From Photobacterium sp. GB-56 (lineage in GTDB: Bacteria; Pseudomonadota; Gammaproteobacteria; Enterobacterales; Vibrionaceae), in the NCBI RefSeq assembly GCF_003026105.1, contig NZ_PYNW01000006.1, positions 62,001 through 126,000 on the forward strand: 64,000 bases of DNA, given 5' to 3'. The translations under genes were made by a program, and so were the position numbers. The notes beneath the pieces were generated by a model. The model did not search any database. It worked only from the letters and a program-made list of their open reading frames with translations, and was not told the origin of the DNA. Below, in pieces: positions 19,083 to 29,115 of this stretch (positions are counted from its first letter, which is position 1; each line of letters begins with the position of its first letter).

Positions 19083-20159
19083 GTGAGCACAACATTGAGT
19101 ACGACATTTTCCGATGCCATTTTAGCGTGGTATGACAAATTCGGCCGCAAAACTCTACCTTGGCAACAAAACAAAACCCCATATAAAGTATGGCTTTCAG
19201 AGATCATGCTACAACAAACCCAAGTAGCAACCGTGATCCCCTACTTTGAACGTTTTATGGAGCGCTTCCCTACCGTGCAAGACTTAGCGGCTGCCGAGCA
19301 AGATGAAGTCTTACACTTATGGACAGGGCTCGGCTATTACGCTCGCGCACGTAACCTCCATAAAGCAGCGCAGTTAATTGTTAGTGAACATAACGGCATT
19401 TTCCCAACAGATATCGATCAAGTCCAAGCATTACCGGGCATTGGTCGTTCAACGGCTGGTGCTGTTCTGTCACTCTCACTCGCTCAACATCACCCTATTT
19501 TAGATGGCAATGTGAAACGTACGCTTGCCCGTTGTTACGCGATTGAAGGCTGGCCTGGTAAGAAAACCGTTGAAAACACGTTATGGCAAATAGCAGAAAC
19601 AAATACGCCCGAAAAGGGCGTTGAGCGCTATAACCAAGCCATGATGGATATGGGAGCAATGATTTGTACCCGTAGTAAACCTAAATGTGAATTATGTCCC
19701 GTAAGCACACAATGCATTGCACTCAAAGAATTACGACAAACCGATTTTCCGGGTAAAAAACCCAAAAAAACCTTGCCAGAAAAACAAACATGGTTCGCTA
19801 TTTTACAGTGCGACGATAAAGTTTGGTTAGAACAACGCCCACAGGTCGGCATTTGGGGTGGTCTTTGGTGCTTCCCTCAACATGACAATGCTGATTTAAC
19901 GTCGCTATTGGACAAGCAATTAGGTCAACAACTGTCACTTATCGAACAGCAAAGTCAATTAACTGCTTTTCGTCATACGTTTAGCCATTATCATCTTGAT
20001 ATCGTGCCGATTTTATACGAACTTAAATCACAACCTACAGAAATCAATGAAGCTTCAGGTCAATGGTATGATCTTAATAATCCACCAAAAATCGGATTAG
20101 CAGCACCAGTACAGAAAATTTTGGACAGTTTGGCATACTCGTTAAACCATCAAAAATAA
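19083..20159 (+). CDS. mutY: A/G-specific adenine DNA glycosylase
   Basis: MutY removes adenine mispaired with 8-oxoguanine. The 358-residue protein has the catalytic Glu in [18 protein letters not shown], helix-hairpin-helix [14 protein letters not shown] with catalytic Asp in ILDGNVKR, the 4Fe-4S cluster [17 protein letters not shown], and a C-terminal NUDIX-like 8-oxoG recognition domain (WGGLWCFPQ). The start is uncertain: GTG at 19083 or TTG at 19095, both with weak ribosome-binding sites. It is followed by yggX, the conserved mutY-yggX order. Confidence 0.96.
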   Translation: MSTTLSTTFSDAILAWYDKFGRKTLPWQQNKTPYKVWLSEIMLQQTQVATVIPYFERFMERFPTVQDLAAAEQDEVLHLWTGLGYYARARNLHKAAQLIVSEHNGIFPTDIDQVQALPGIGRSTAGAVLSLSLAQHHPILDGNVKRTLARCYAIEGWPGKKTVENTLWQIAETNTPEKGVERYNQAMMDMGAMICTRSKPKCELCPVSTQCIALKELRQTDFPGKKPKKTLPEKQTWFAILQCDDKVWLEQRPQVGIWGGLWCFPQHDNADLTSLLDKQLGQQLSLIEQQSQLTAFRHTFSHYHLDIVPILYELKSQPTEINEASGQWYDLNNPPKIGLAAPVQKILDSLAYSLNHQK

Positions 20160-20180
20160 GGCGGTTTTTACCGCTTTTAT
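20158..20180 (+). terminator. weak terminator after mutY
   Basis: AAGCGGT-like hairpin GCGGT/ACCGC followed by TTTTATTT, directly after the mutY stop. Confidence 0.5.
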
Positions 20181-20288
20181 TTCCGCTCAGTGATGCTAGA
20201 TGCCAGTCACTGACTCTGGTATAACTATCAACTAATCACTCATTTTCGCTGAGCCTGTATATCAGCGAGTTACAGTAAGGAATATTTC

Positions 20289-20561
20289 ATGAGTCGTACT
20301 GTTTTTTGTACTCGACTACAACAAGACGCTGAAGGTTTAGACTTTCAACTTTACCCAGGTGAACTAGGCCAACGTATTTTTGATAATATTTCGAAGCAAG
20401 CATGGGCAGAATGGCAAGGTAAGCAAACCATGCTGATCAACGAAAAAAAGCTCAACATGATGAACCCTGAACATCGCCAGTTATTAGAAACTGAAATGGT
20501 GAAGTTTTTGTTCGAAGGTCAAGATGTGATTATCGACGGTTACACGCCGCCAGAAAAATAA
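20289..20561 (+). CDS. yggX: probable Fe(2+)-trafficking protein YggX
   Basis: A 90-residue Ygg[29 protein letters not shown] contains the single conserved Cys7 and is followed by [20 protein letters not shown]. YggX protects iron-sulphur clusters from oxidants and may carry iron; pairing with mutY, an Fe-S enzyme that repairs oxidative damage, fits. The ATG follows AAGGAATATTTC. Confidence 0.97.
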   Translation: MSRTVFCTRLQQDAEGLDFQLYPGELGQRIFDNISKQAWAEWQGKQTMLINEKKLNMMNPEHRQLLETEMVKFLFEGQDVIIDGYTPPEK

Positions 20562-20570
20562 AATTTATAA

Positions 20571-20614
20571 TTGAGATTTCATCTCTTAATTTGCTTAACT
20601 TGATGAAATCTCAA
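20571..20614 (+). repeat. 13-bp inverted repeat after yggX
   Basis: TTGAGATTTCATC and its exact reverse complement at 20602-20614, with an 18-nt spacer. No T-tract follows, so it may terminate weakly or protect the yggX mRNA 3' end. Confidence 0.5.
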
Positions 20615-20693
20615 TAATGAATATCAAAATCACACCACAACGAACAAAAAGACAACAAACGACACTGTTTATCTTTTTTTATGAAAAAAAGTG

Positions 20694-20722
20694 TTGACGA
20701 AAAGGCTGAAAACCCTTTTAAT
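20694..20722 (+). promoter_or_regulatory. sigma-70 promoter of tRNA operon A
   Basis: TTGACG (20694-20699), 17-bp spacer, TTTAAT (20717-20722), then the GC-rich discriminator AGCGCTCCG. The first tRNA begins 12 bp after the -10. This architecture is typical of stringently controlled stable RNA promoters. Confidence 0.85.
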
Positions 20723-20733
20723 AGCGCTCCGTT

Positions 20734-20809
20734 GCCTCGATAGCTCAGTCGGTAGAGCAGAGGATTGAAAATCCTCGTGTCGGTGGTTCGATTCCGCCTC
20801 GAGGCACCA
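20734..20809 (+). tRNA. tRNA-Phe (GAA), operon A copy 1
   Basis: 76 nt with encoded CCA. Acceptor GCCTCGA/TCGAGGC, anticodon GAA at 20767-20769, standard TTCGATT T-loop. Confidence 0.97.
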
Positions 20810-20852
20810 TTACTTCCCTTTCGAAGTATGGTGCAAAGCAACCACAATCTGT

Positions 20853-20928
20853 TCCTCCTTAGTTCAGTCGGTAGAACGGCGGACTGTTAATCCGTATGTC
20901 GCTGGTTCAAGTCCAGCAGGAGGAGCCA
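20853..20928 (+). tRNA. tRNA-Asn (GTT), operon A copy 1
   Basis: 76 nt with encoded CCA. Acceptor TCCTCCT/AGGAGGA, discriminator G, anticodon GTT at 20886-20888. Confidence 0.97.
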
Positions 20929-20978
20929 CTATTTATTTCTTGGCTCAACAGAGCGGGGAAATTAAAAGAATATAGTGT

Positions 20979-21054
<76 letters not shown>

Positions 21055-21109
21055 TTTATTCTCTTACTCACGTAAGAAATGCAAAAATAGCAATTTAATT
21101 GCTGTGTTT

Positions 21110-21185
21110 GCCTCGATAGCTCAGTCGGTAGAGCAGAGGATTGAAAATCCTCGTGTCGGTGGTTCGATTCCGCCTCGAGGCACCA
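21110..21185 (+). tRNA. tRNA-Phe (GAA), operon A copy 2
   Basis: Identical in sequence to the first tRNA-Phe; the 55-bp spacer before it carries a CTTAC/GTAAG hairpin and an AGCAATT/AATTGCT palindrome. Confidence 0.97.
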
Positions 21186-21228
21186 TATTCATCTCGCTTG
21201 ATACGTCAAGTCAGATAAAAGAGACAAT

Positions 21229-21304
21229 TCCTCTTTAGTTCAGTTGGTAGAACGGCGGACTGTTAATCCGTATGTCGCTGGTTCAAGTCCAGCAAGAGGA
21301 GCCA
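21229..21304 (+). tRNA. tRNA-Asn (GTT), operon A copy 2, acceptor variant
   Basis: Anticodon GTT. The acceptor stem is TCCTCTT/AAGAGGA, a compensated pair change relative to the TCCTCCT/AGGAGGA form, so pairing is maintained. Confidence 0.96.
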
Positions 21305-21315
21305 AAATAAAGTGT

Positions 21316-21391
<76 letters not shown>

Positions 21392-21446
21392 TTTATTCTC
21401 TTACTCACGTAAGAAATGCAAAAATAGCAATTTAATTGCTGTGTTT

Positions 21447-21522
21447 GCCTCGATAGCTCAGTCGGTAGAGCAGAGGATTGAAAATCCTCGTGTCGGTGGT
21501 TCGATTCCGCCTCGAGGCACCA
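21447..21522 (+). tRNA. tRNA-Phe (GAA), operon A copy 3
   Basis: Same sequence as the other tRNA-Phe genes, 337 bp after copy 2, preceded by the same 55-bp spacer. Confidence 0.97.
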
Positions 21523-21565
21523 TATTCATCTCACTTGATACGTCAGGTAAGATAAAAAAGATAAT

Positions 21566-21641
21566 TCCTCCTTAGTTCAGTTGGTAGAACGGCGGACTGT
21601 TAATCCGTATGTCGCTGGTTCAAGTCCAGCAGGAGGAGCCA
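21566..21641 (+). tRNA. tRNA-Asn (GTT), operon A copy 3
   Basis: Acceptor TCCTCCT/AGGAGGA form with GTTGG in the D-arm; last gene of operon A, seven bases before its terminator stem. Confidence 0.97.
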
Positions 21642-21647
21642 GTTAAG

Positions 21648-21677
21648 AAACCTTGTCGCAAGACAAGGTTTTTTTTC
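21648..21677 (+). terminator. terminator of tRNA operon A
   Basis: AAACCTTGTC-GCAA-GACAAGGTTT stem-loop with a GNRA-type tetraloop and a run of T residues. From here to 21936 the sequence is AT-rich with no recognisable gene. Confidence 0.92.
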
Positions 21678-21979
21678 GTCTTAAATTTGTTAACTTTTCT
21701 CATCCTCCCTTCTCCAATACTATTTTTAGATAAAATAATTCCTCTCAAAATCACTACTCCACGATCTTTTTTAATCGCCTTACCAGCAATGCGATCTTTT
21801 CAGTTAAAGACTTAATAATGACTCCTTTTCTTTCGATATTTCACAAAATAATCTTTAATTATTTCTGTTGCTTGCTTCACAAACTAATGTTCAAACAGGT
21901 ATCAGCCCCCAATAAAAGCTTACTTTTCAAACAAACGGAACAAAAAAGACAAGGTTGATAATTATTTAGAAAAAAAGCA

Positions 21980-22008
21980 TTGACGCAAAGACCGAAAACC
22001 TTTTTAAT
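21980..22008 (+). promoter_or_regulatory. sigma-70 promoter of tRNA operon B
   Basis: TTGACG (21980-21985), 17-bp spacer, TTTAAT (22003-22008), discriminator GCGCTCCG. Nearly the same as the operon A promoter. Confidence 0.85.
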
Positions 22009-22018
22009 GCGCTCCGTT

Positions 22019-22094
22019 GCCTCGATAGCTCAGTCGGTAGAGCAGAGGATTGAAAATCCTCGTGTCGGTGGTTCGATTCCGCCTCGAGGCACCA
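22019..22094 (+). tRNA. tRNA-Phe (GAA), operon B copy 1
   Basis: 76 nt with CCA, same sequence as the operon A tRNA-Phe genes. Confidence 0.97.
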
Positions 22095-22136
22095 TGCTTC
22101 CCTTTCGAAGTATGGTGCAAAGCAACCACAATCTGT

Positions 22137-22212
22137 TCCTCCTTAGTTCAGTCGGTAGAACGGCGGACTGTTAATCCGTATGTCGCTGGTTCAAGTCCAG
22201 CAGGAGGAGCCA
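22137..22212 (+). tRNA. tRNA-Asn (GTT), operon B copy 1
   Basis: 76 nt with CCA, TCCTCCT acceptor form, same as the first Asn gene of operon A. Confidence 0.97.
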
Positions 22213-22262
22213 CTATTTATTTCTTGGCTCAACAGAGCGGGGAAATTAAAAGAATATAGTGT

Positions 22263-22338
<76 letters not shown>

Positions 22339-22393
22339 TTTATTCTCTTACTCACGTAAGAAATGCAAAAATAGCAATGTAATTGCTGTGTTT

Positions 22394-22469
22394 GCCTCGA
22401 TAGCTCAGTCGGTAGAGCAGAGGATTGAAAATCCTCGTGTCGGTGGTTCGATTCCGCCTCGAGGCACCA
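22394..22469 (+). tRNA. tRNA-Phe (GAA), operon B copy 2
   Basis: Same tRNA sequence; its upstream spacer differs from operon A by a single T-to-G change in the AGCAATTTAATTGCT palindrome. Confidence 0.97.
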
Positions 22470-22512
22470 TATTCATCTCGCTTGATACGTCAAGTCAGAT
22501 AAAAGAGACAAT

Positions 22513-22588
22513 TCCTCTTTAGTTCAGTTGGTAGAACGGCGGACTGTTAATCCGTATGTCGCTGGTTCAAGTCCAGCAAGAGGAGCCA
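22513..22588 (+). tRNA. tRNA-Asn (GTT), operon B copy 2, acceptor variant
   Basis: Carries the TCCTCTT/AAGAGGA acceptor variant, the same as the second Asn gene of operon A. Confidence 0.96.
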
Positions 22589-22599
22589 AAATAAAGTGT

Positions 22600-22675
<76 letters not shown>

Positions 22676-22732
22676 TTTATTTTCTTACTCACGTAAGAAT
22701 GCAAAAGTAGAGACTTAACCATCACTACTTCT

Positions 22733-22808
22733 GCCTCGATAGCTCAGTCGGTAGAGCAGAGGATTGAAAATCCTCGTGTCGGTGGTTCGATTCCGCCTCG
22801 AGGCACCA
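22733..22808 (+). tRNA. tRNA-Phe (GAA), operon B copy 3
   Basis: Same tRNA sequence but with a diverged upstream spacer (AAGTAGAGACTTAACC in place of the palindrome). Confidence 0.97.
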
Positions 22809-22855
22809 TATTAAAAAGTAACGTTATTGACGTTATGACAAAAAGAACAAAACGT

Positions 22856-22931
<76 letters not shown>

Positions 22932-22938
22932 TCTTTTG

Positions 22939-22966
22939 AAGCCTCATCTTTGATGAGGTTTTTTTT
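22939..22966 (+). terminator. terminator of tRNA operon B
   Basis: CCTCATC-TTT-GATGAGG stem followed by eight T residues, ending eight-gene operon B. Confidence 0.9.
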
Positions 22967-23011
22967 CGTCTTGAGAAAATCTCCTCTTTCTAATCACATC
23001 CCCCTTTGAGA

Positions 23012-23043
23012 CAAAAAAAGCCCCGCTACATGAGCGAGGCTTT
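23012..23043 (-). terminator. terminator of mrcB
   Basis: On the minus strand AAGCCTCGCT-CATGT-AGCGGGGCTT followed by five T residues, 25 bp after the mrcB stop. Confidence 0.88.
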
Positions 23044-23067
23044 ACCTATAATGATGAATACACGCGG

Positions 23068-25545
23068 TTAACCACCAGTGAACATATTAGTGATCCAAGC
23101 GGCAGGTTTATTGCTTGAACACTGCGCTTTTAATTGCCCATTTTTATCCCAAACCGGCAAGGAGACACTTCCGTTACAGTTTGGTATTAATGTGCCATTG
23201 GCTTGCTTATCATACTTCATGGTGGTGATCTGCTTAGGCCATGGAAGCGTTAATGGCGCTGGCTTACGACGGGTTAAGTAATCAGCATAAATTCTTAATG
23301 CACCGCTAGAGCCCGTTAAACGCACTGGCGTATTGTCATCACGTCCAACCCATACTACCGCCACTTCATGCCCATCAGCACCTGCAAACCAGCTATCACG
23401 GTTTTTATCCGTGGTCCCCGTTTTACCTGCCAATTTCGCGGCACTAAATTTACTCTGTAAGTAACGTGCGGTACCTTGACTCACGACTCGCTTCATATCA
23501 TAGGTTGTTAGCCATGCTGCCTGCTCTGGCACCACTTGAGAGGCTTTAGGGTAGTTTTGATAAAGAATCCTACCTTTCTGATCAACAACCGCGCGCAATG
23601 CCGTTAAATCTGCTCTGCGACCACCACTTGTGATGGTCTGGAACATTTGTGCCACCTCATAAGGTGATAAGGTAAATGAACCTAGCAGAATTGATGGCAG
23701 TTTAGGAATTTCATCGCGATCGACACCAAGTTTGCTCATAGTATTAATCACACTTCCCAGCCCAACTTTTAAACCCAGATTAACGGTAGGCACATTCAAT
23801 GAGTTCGCTAACGCATAATAAAGTGGTACTTGCCCTCTAAACTTACGATCGTAATTTCGTGGACGCCATGTAGTACCTTTGCTACCACGTAATACAATCG
23901 ACTTATCATCCAAGCTGGTTGCTAGATTGAACTTATTAGGCTCACTCAATGCCGTTAAATACACCGCAGGCTTGGCTAATGAACCTATTTGACGACTGGC
24001 ATCTAACGCACGGTTAAAGCCTGCATAACCTGGGCGACTACCACCGACAATAGCACGTACTTCTCCGCTTAGGCGATCAACAACCACCATTGCTGTTTCG
24101 ACTTTAAGCCCTGCTTTTTTATTCAGCTTTGGCACCATTGCGGCAACACTTTGCTCTGCTGATTGCTGTGATAATGGGTCTAAGGTACTAAAGATACGTA
24201 GCCCTTTACCTGACTTGTAAATATCACCGACATCACGCTCTAATTCACGTTGTAGCTGCTGGAAATAAGCAGGCTGTCGACTCGCGATCTTCGGTGTCTT
24301 TTGTACCCCTAATGGGCTTGAAGCCGCAGCTTCATATTCAGCTCCAGTAAGGGTGTTATTTTTCAGCAATAAGCTAAGGACTAAATCACGACGCTCTAGC
24401 GTACGCTCTGGATGTCGCCAAGGGTTAAACTGAGAAGGCCCTTTCACCATGCCCACCAGCATGGCTAACTGTGCTGATGTGAGCTCTTCTAATGGACGAC
24501 CAAAATACAATCTTGCTGCTAATGGGAAACCATGAACTTCTTTACCGCCATTTTGACCAAGATAGATCTCGTTAAGGTAAGCTTCTAATATCCGATCTTT
24601 GCTATAGCGATAATCAATAATAACTGCAATATAGGCCTCACGAACTTTACGCCATAGGCTACGTTCACGACTTAGAAATAAGTTCTTCGCGAGCTGCTGA
24701 GTTAAGGTACTGCCTCCTTGTACCGTTCGACCTGCACGTAAGTTCACGAACATGGCACGAATGATCGCCAATGGTGATACACCATCATGCTGATAGAAAT
24801 CTCTATCTTCTGTTGCGAGCAATGCATCAATTAAGAGTGGTGGAAACTCATCGCGCTTCATAAAAATACGCTGCTCATTGCCTGAAAGGCCCAACATGCC
24901 TAACATTTTAGGTTCAATGTTGAAATAGCCTAACGAACGCTTGGTGATGAGATCTTTAATACTTGTTAACGTAGTGCCCGAAAACGTCAGTAACACATGC
25001 TGTTTTTTCTCAGCTCCTTCAGGAAAATCAAACGGACGTCGGATCAATTCAATGCGAGTTGATGAAGCAGAGTATTCCCCAATACGGGTTGGCGTGTGCA
25101 CTTTGTGGTATTTCAATAAATCCAATTCACGGCGCACATCCATAATACTGATATGTTGATCTGGGCGAAGTGTTAATACTCGACCATAAACAACAGACGG
25201 TAAATCCCATATTTGACCATCCATTTTATTACGTACAATCGTATCAAGGTAAATCCCTATCACCAGCATTGCGGCAACAACCACTAAGCCGATTTTAAAG
25301 CTCAGCCACCCCAGTTTACGTAACCAGGGACGATCTGTTTTAACCGATTTTTTTGTTTTTTTCTTGGCTGTTCTTTTAGCCGGCGCCTTTTTAGTCGCAC
25401 TCGCAGCAGGAGTACGTTTAGTGGGCTTTTTTGCTGTAGGTTTTACTGGGGTTTTCTTTCGTGGTGTCGTCGGCTTTTTTCCACCACTGTCTTTGGGCGG
25501 TGCAACATGCTTTCTTGACTGAAAATGAAGAGGCAACTTAATCAT
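23068..25545 (-). CDS. mrcB: penicillin-binding protein 1B
   Basis: PBP1b is a bifunctional peptidoglycan synthase of the inner membrane. In 825 residues: a Lys/Pro/Ala/Thr-rich cytoplasmic tail (about 10-72), one transmembrane helix (about 78-101), the UB2H domain that binds LpoB, the glycosyltransferase domain with LLATEDRDFYQHDGVSP (catalytic Glu near 244) and QGGSTLTQQLAKNLFL, and the transpeptidase with SLAKPAVYL (active Ser), SLN and KTGTTDKNRDSW. It precedes tRNA operon B in the opposite orientation and shares its direction with hrpB, as in vibrios. Confidence 0.97.
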   Translation of the reverse strand: MIKLPLHFQSRKHVAPPKDSGGKKPTTPRKKTPVKPTAKKPTKRTPAASATKKAPAKRTAKKKTKKSVKTDRPWLRKLGWLSFKIGLVVVAAMLVIGIYLDTIVRNKMDGQIWDLPSVVYGRVLTLRPDQHISIMDVRRELDLLKYHKVHTPTRIGEYSASSTRIELIRRPFDFPEGAEKKQHVLLTFSGTTLTSIKDLITKRSLGYFNIEPKMLGMLGLSGNEQRIFMKRDEFPPLLIDALLATEDRDFYQHDGVSPLAIIRAMFVNLRAGRTVQGGSTLTQQLAKNLFLSRERSLWRKVREAYIAVIIDYRYSKDRILEAYLNEIYLGQNGGKEVHGFPLAARLYFGRPLEELTSAQLAMLVGMVKGPSQFNPWRHPERTLERRDLVLSLLLKNNTLTGAEYEAAASSPLGVQKTPKIASRQPAYFQQLQRELERDVGDIYKSGKGLRIFSTLDPLSQQSAEQSVAAMVPKLNKKAGLKVETAMVVVDRLSGEVRAIVGGSRPGYAGFNRALDASRQIGSLAKPAVYLTALSEPNKFNLATSLDDKSIVLRGSKGTTWRPRNYDRKFRGQVPLYYALANSLNVPTVNLGLKVGLGSVINTMSKLGVDRDEIPKLPSILLGSFTLSPYEVAQMFQTITSGGRRADLTALRAVVDQKGRILYQNYPKASQVVPEQAAWLTTYDMKRVVSQGTARYLQSKFSAAKLAGKTGTTDKNRDSWFAGADGHEVAVVWVGRDDNTPVRLTGSSGALRIYADYLTRRKPAPLTLPWPKQITTMKYDKQANGTLIPNCNGSVSLPVWDKNGQLKAQCSSNKPAAWITNMFTGG

Positions 25546-25574
25546 AATGCATCAACTAAGGTCATTCCTATCTT

Positions 25575-25606
25575 AAAATAGGAGCAACAACCATTGCTCC
25601 TAAAAA
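25575..25606 (-). terminator. terminator of hrpB
   Basis: TAGGAGCAA and TTGCTCCTA pair over a 6-nt loop (25579-25602), with TTTT after the stem on the minus strand. It lies between hrpB and mrcB and suggests they are separate units. Confidence 0.65.
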
Positions 25607-25660
25607 CGTGATTATGGCTAATAATGAACACTATACCTGATTATATATACAGGTCTATTG

Positions 25661-28159
25661 CTAGATATACTTTTTGGTTTTACGTGTAGGTACATGATTA
25701 GCAGGATCGTCCGGCCATGGGTGTTTAGGGTATCGACCTTTCATTTCCTTTTGTACTTCCTTATAAGAGCCCTGCCAAAAAGCAGCTAAGTCTTGGGTAA
25801 TTTGCAGTGGCCTTTGTGCGGGAGACAATAATTCCAATACCAATGCCACTTTGCCATTAGCAATACAAGGCGACACTTTTTCACCAAACATTTCTTGTAA
25901 CTTCACCGCAAGCACGGGTTGCTGTTGCTCATGATATCGGATCTTTATCGTCGTCCCTGTTGGTACTTGATAATGCGTAGGCAGTAGCAAATCGACTTGT
26001 TGCTTTTTATCCCAACCTAAATACGCTTCTAATGCGCTAACTACATCTAACTTAGCGACACCTTTCATGGTTTTGATCCCATTCATATAAGGCAGTAACC
26101 AACGATCAGCCGCTTCAAGTAAATCTGTTTCATCTAATGCAGGAAGCTCAAGTTCAGGTAACCAGCGAGCAGCACAACGTGCACGTGTCAGCAATGAAGA
26201 GGCTTTATCTGTCCACGTTAATACCGATAACCCTTTGCGTTTTATTGCATTAACCAACGCTTCACTGGTAAGCGCGGGATCAGGATCGGCAGCAATATCT
26301 CGACTAACGATGAGTTTGCCACAATAGATCCGATGCTCAGCACTTAAGCGCCCTTTTTTATCATCCCAATCCAGCCAGTCTTTCTTGGTAAATAACTGAG
26401 GGTGCATCAGTTGTAATTGGGCTAAATCAGCAGACACAGCAGAAAATACTCGACTGTCACCTTGCCGTGTTTTCACTACATCCGCCACCACCAAGGTATG
26501 TTCAGATGCTAAATTTTGATCAACATCGAGTATCACACCTTGGCCGTTTGCCAACTGATAACGTCCATCATAGTTACGTGTCATCGCAATACGATCAGGA
26601 AAACCTGCTGCTAACAATGCACCTAACCATAGGTTATTCACTATTAATGACGTGCTCTTAGGTTTGTCATCAAGGTGTTGATAAAGTTTTTGTCGGGTTT
26701 GTTTCGCCCGCTGGCAGTAATGCCCTGCTTTAGCAAGCTTTTGACTTTCCAATAAATGTAATTGAAAACCGAGATCCGGATTGTCCATCCCTCGCGGCGG
26801 ATCTTCTAATAACGCCACAAGCATGGCTGCTGTCGACAATATTGTCTCATCCTGTTGCGCTCGGTAGCGTTCAAGGGCAAAGGCTAGAATCGCGGCATGA
26901 CGAGGGTCGGCACCTAAACCTTGGATCAGTTTTCCTCGCTCAGTTTGTTGACCTCGCGTATCTATGGCGCCGAGTTGTACCAATAATTCACGAGATTGTT
27001 GCAATGCGATTGCGGGAGGAATATCAAGCCATTGTAATTCAGCGGGATCGTGACAACCCCACTGCACTAATTCCATTGCCAATGAGGTTAAATCGCTACG
27101 TAAAATTTCAGGCTGCGGGGTTGCTGGTTGACGCTTTAGTTGCTCTTCACTGTACATTCGCAGACAAATACCCGCCGATAAACGTCCAGCTCGTCCTGCT
27201 CGTTGCTCTGCAGATGATTGTGCAATACGTACTTGCTGTAAGCGGCTAATACCTGATTTTGGATCCCACTGTGCGATACGCTCTAACCCGCTATCAACCA
27301 CTAATCGAATACCTTCAATGGTTAAACTGGTTTCAGCAATATTCGTCGCCAACACCACTTTACGTTGCCCATTGATTGGCGTACTGATCGCTTGTTGCTG
27401 CTGTTCAATACTCAATTGACCATAGAGCGGACAAATCATAGTTTTATTGTCGACACGATCCTGTAACGCTTGCTCTAACCGTTTAATTTCGCCGACACCC
27501 GGTAAAAATACCAGCATAGATCCTGATCCAGTGTTGAGTAATTGGCATATTTCTTGTGCCATTTTTTCAATAAGATCTCTAGGTTCAGTTTGCCCAGCGT
27601 AGCGATATTCAACAGGGAAGCAGCGTCCTTGTGATTCGATATAACTTGCCTCAGGCAATAGCGCTATCAATGCTTGCTGAGATAAGGTTGCTGACATCAC
27701 CAGAATCTTTAAATCATCGCGAAGCGCTTGCTGTACTTCGAGTGCTAACGCTAATGCGGTATCGGCGTGAATAGAACGCTCATGAAATTCATCGAAGATC
27801 AGTAAATCAATGCCAGTCAGCTCAGGATCCTGTTGCAGCATCCGTGTCATCACACCCTCGGTGACAATCTCAAGCTTGGTCTTTGCACTGACTTTGGTTT
27901 CACCTCGTACACGTAAGCCGACCGTTTCCCCAACTTTCTCACCTAACTGACGAGCTAAATATCCCGCAATATTTCTTGCAGCTAATCGTCTTGGCTCTAA
28001 CATTACGATACGTCCGGTAAACATATTTTGTTGTAATAATGAAAGCGGTAGAAATGTCGACTTACCTGCCCCCGGTGGCGCTTTTAAAATCAGTTGAGAT
28101 GAAGATGTCAGTACTGATAATAAATTGGGTAATACGTCTACTATTGGGAGTTGTGACAA
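25661..28159 (-). CDS. hrpB: ATP-dependent helicase HrpB
   Basis: HrpB is a DEAH-type SF2 RNA helicase. The 832-residue protein has Walker A LKAPPGAGKSTFLPL (about 25-39), motif II FDEFHERS, motif III SATLS, motif V NIAETSLTIEGI and motif VI QRAGRAGRL, followed by the HrpB-specific C-terminal domain ending near GRYPKHPWPDDP. Its cellular substrate is poorly defined. It has no link to plant-pathogen hrp secretion despite the name. Confidence 0.95.
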   Translation of the reverse strand: MSQLPIVDVLPNLLSVLTSSSQLILKAPPGAGKSTFLPLSLLQQNMFTGRIVMLEPRRLAARNIAGYLARQLGEKVGETVGLRVRGETKVSAKTKLEIVTEGVMTRMLQQDPELTGIDLLIFDEFHERSIHADTALALALEVQQALRDDLKILVMSATLSQQALIALLPEASYIESQGRCFPVEYRYAGQTEPRDLIEKMAQEICQLLNTGSGSMLVFLPGVGEIKRLEQALQDRVDNKTMICPLYGQLSIEQQQQAISTPINGQRKVVLATNIAETSLTIEGIRLVVDSGLERIAQWDPKSGISRLQQVRIAQSSAEQRAGRAGRLSAGICLRMYSEEQLKRQPATPQPEILRSDLTSLAMELVQWGCHDPAELQWLDIPPAIALQQSRELLVQLGAIDTRGQQTERGKLIQGLGADPRHAAILAFALERYRAQQDETILSTAAMLVALLEDPPRGMDNPDLGFQLHLLESQKLAKAGHYCQRAKQTRQKLYQHLDDKPKSTSLIVNNLWLGALLAAGFPDRIAMTRNYDGRYQLANGQGVILDVDQNLASEHTLVVADVVKTRQGDSRVFSAVSADLAQLQLMHPQLFTKKDWLDWDDKKGRLSAEHRIYCGKLIVSRDIAADPDPALTSEALVNAIKRKGLSVLTWTDKASSLLTRARCAARWLPELELPALDETDLLEAADRWLLPYMNGIKTMKGVAKLDVVSALEAYLGWDKKQQVDLLLPTHYQVPTGTTIKIRYHEQQQPVLAVKLQEMFGEKVSPCIANGKVALVLELLSPAQRPLQITQDLAAFWQGSYKEVQKEMKGRYPKHPWPDDPANHVPTRKTKKYI

Positions 28160-28272
28160 GCTGAGTACCTTATGTCATGATCGAATTTATCGGCTAATGC
28201 CATGCCTTTAATTGCCATTGTAGCGAAAAGGTAACCTACAACGAAAAACAATAATCAGCCACTGAGAGAACT

Positions 28273-28986
28273 ATGAAATTTGCGCAACCTTTACAAGCGG
28301 CCAAACTGATCAAACGTTATAAGCGTTTTTTAGCCGATATTGAACTTGATAATAATGACATTCGCACTATCCATTGCGCTAATACAGGTGCCATGACCGG
28401 TTGTGCCGAACCTGGCAGTACCGTTTGGTATTCCACCTCTGATAATCCAAAACGTAAATACCCCAATAGTTGGGAGCTCACTCAAACACTGAGTAATGAT
28501 TGGATTTGTGTAAACACAGCTCAAGCCAATCGATTAGTGGAAGAAGCCATTAAAAATGACGTAATTGATGAACTAACAGGTTACACATCACTGCGAGCTG
28601 AAGTTAAATATGGCACTGAAAATAGTCGCATTGATTTATTACTTGAGTCAGAAAGTCGACCACCCTGCTATATTGAAGTAAAAAGCGTCACCTTATTAGG
28701 GAAAGATAGACAAGGTTATTTTCCTGATGCCGTAACCACTCGAGGCCAAAAACACCTTAGAGAGTTAATGGAGATGGTCGATCAAGGCAACAGAGCGGTG
28801 CTTTTATTTGCAGTATTACATTCGGGAATTGATAACGTATCAGTAGCTGATCATATTGATCCAATATACGCTCAGCTATTAACGCAAGCAGTGAAGGCTG
28901 GTGTTGAGGTTCTTTGCTACAAAGCAGAGCTCAATAAAGAGCAAATCAAGCTGACTAATTGTATAGAATTTCGTCATTCAAACTGA
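28273..28986 (+). CDS. sfsA: sugar fermentation stimulation protein homologue
   Basis: SfsA has a nuclease-like fold with an N-terminal OB domain. The 237 residues include [12 protein letters not shown] near the start, [21 protein letters not shown], and the PD-(D/E)XK-like core [26 protein letters not shown] followed by [16 protein letters not shown]. It was first found as a multicopy stimulator of maltose genes in E. coli; the physiological role is uncertain. It is divergent from hrpB and precedes dksA, as in E. coli. Confidence 0.95.
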   Translation: MKFAQPLQAAKLIKRYKRFLADIELDNNDIRTIHCANTGAMTGCAEPGSTVWYSTSDNPKRKYPNSWELTQTLSNDWICVNTAQANRLVEEAIKNDVIDELTGYTSLRAEVKYGTENSRIDLLLESESRPPCYIEVKSVTLLGKDRQGYFPDAVTTRGQKHLRELMEMVDQGNRAVLLFAVLHSGIDNVSVADHIDPIYAQLLTQAVKAGVEVLCYKAELNKEQIKLTNCIEFRHSN

Positions 28987-29115
28987 AAAATGATGGTTTC
29001 TTCACATTGGTATAGAATTGAAGAAAGACATTAATTGCCACAGCCAACCCTTTCTGCTATAGATACCGCCCAAAATTAACCAGTGACGGTTATTAGGTAC
29101 ATTAGGAGATGCTAT

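Noticed and set aside
25661..28159. hrpB as a type III secretion regulator
   Set aside because: The protein is a DEAH helicase with all SF2 motifs; the shared name with plant-pathogen HrpB is coincidental.
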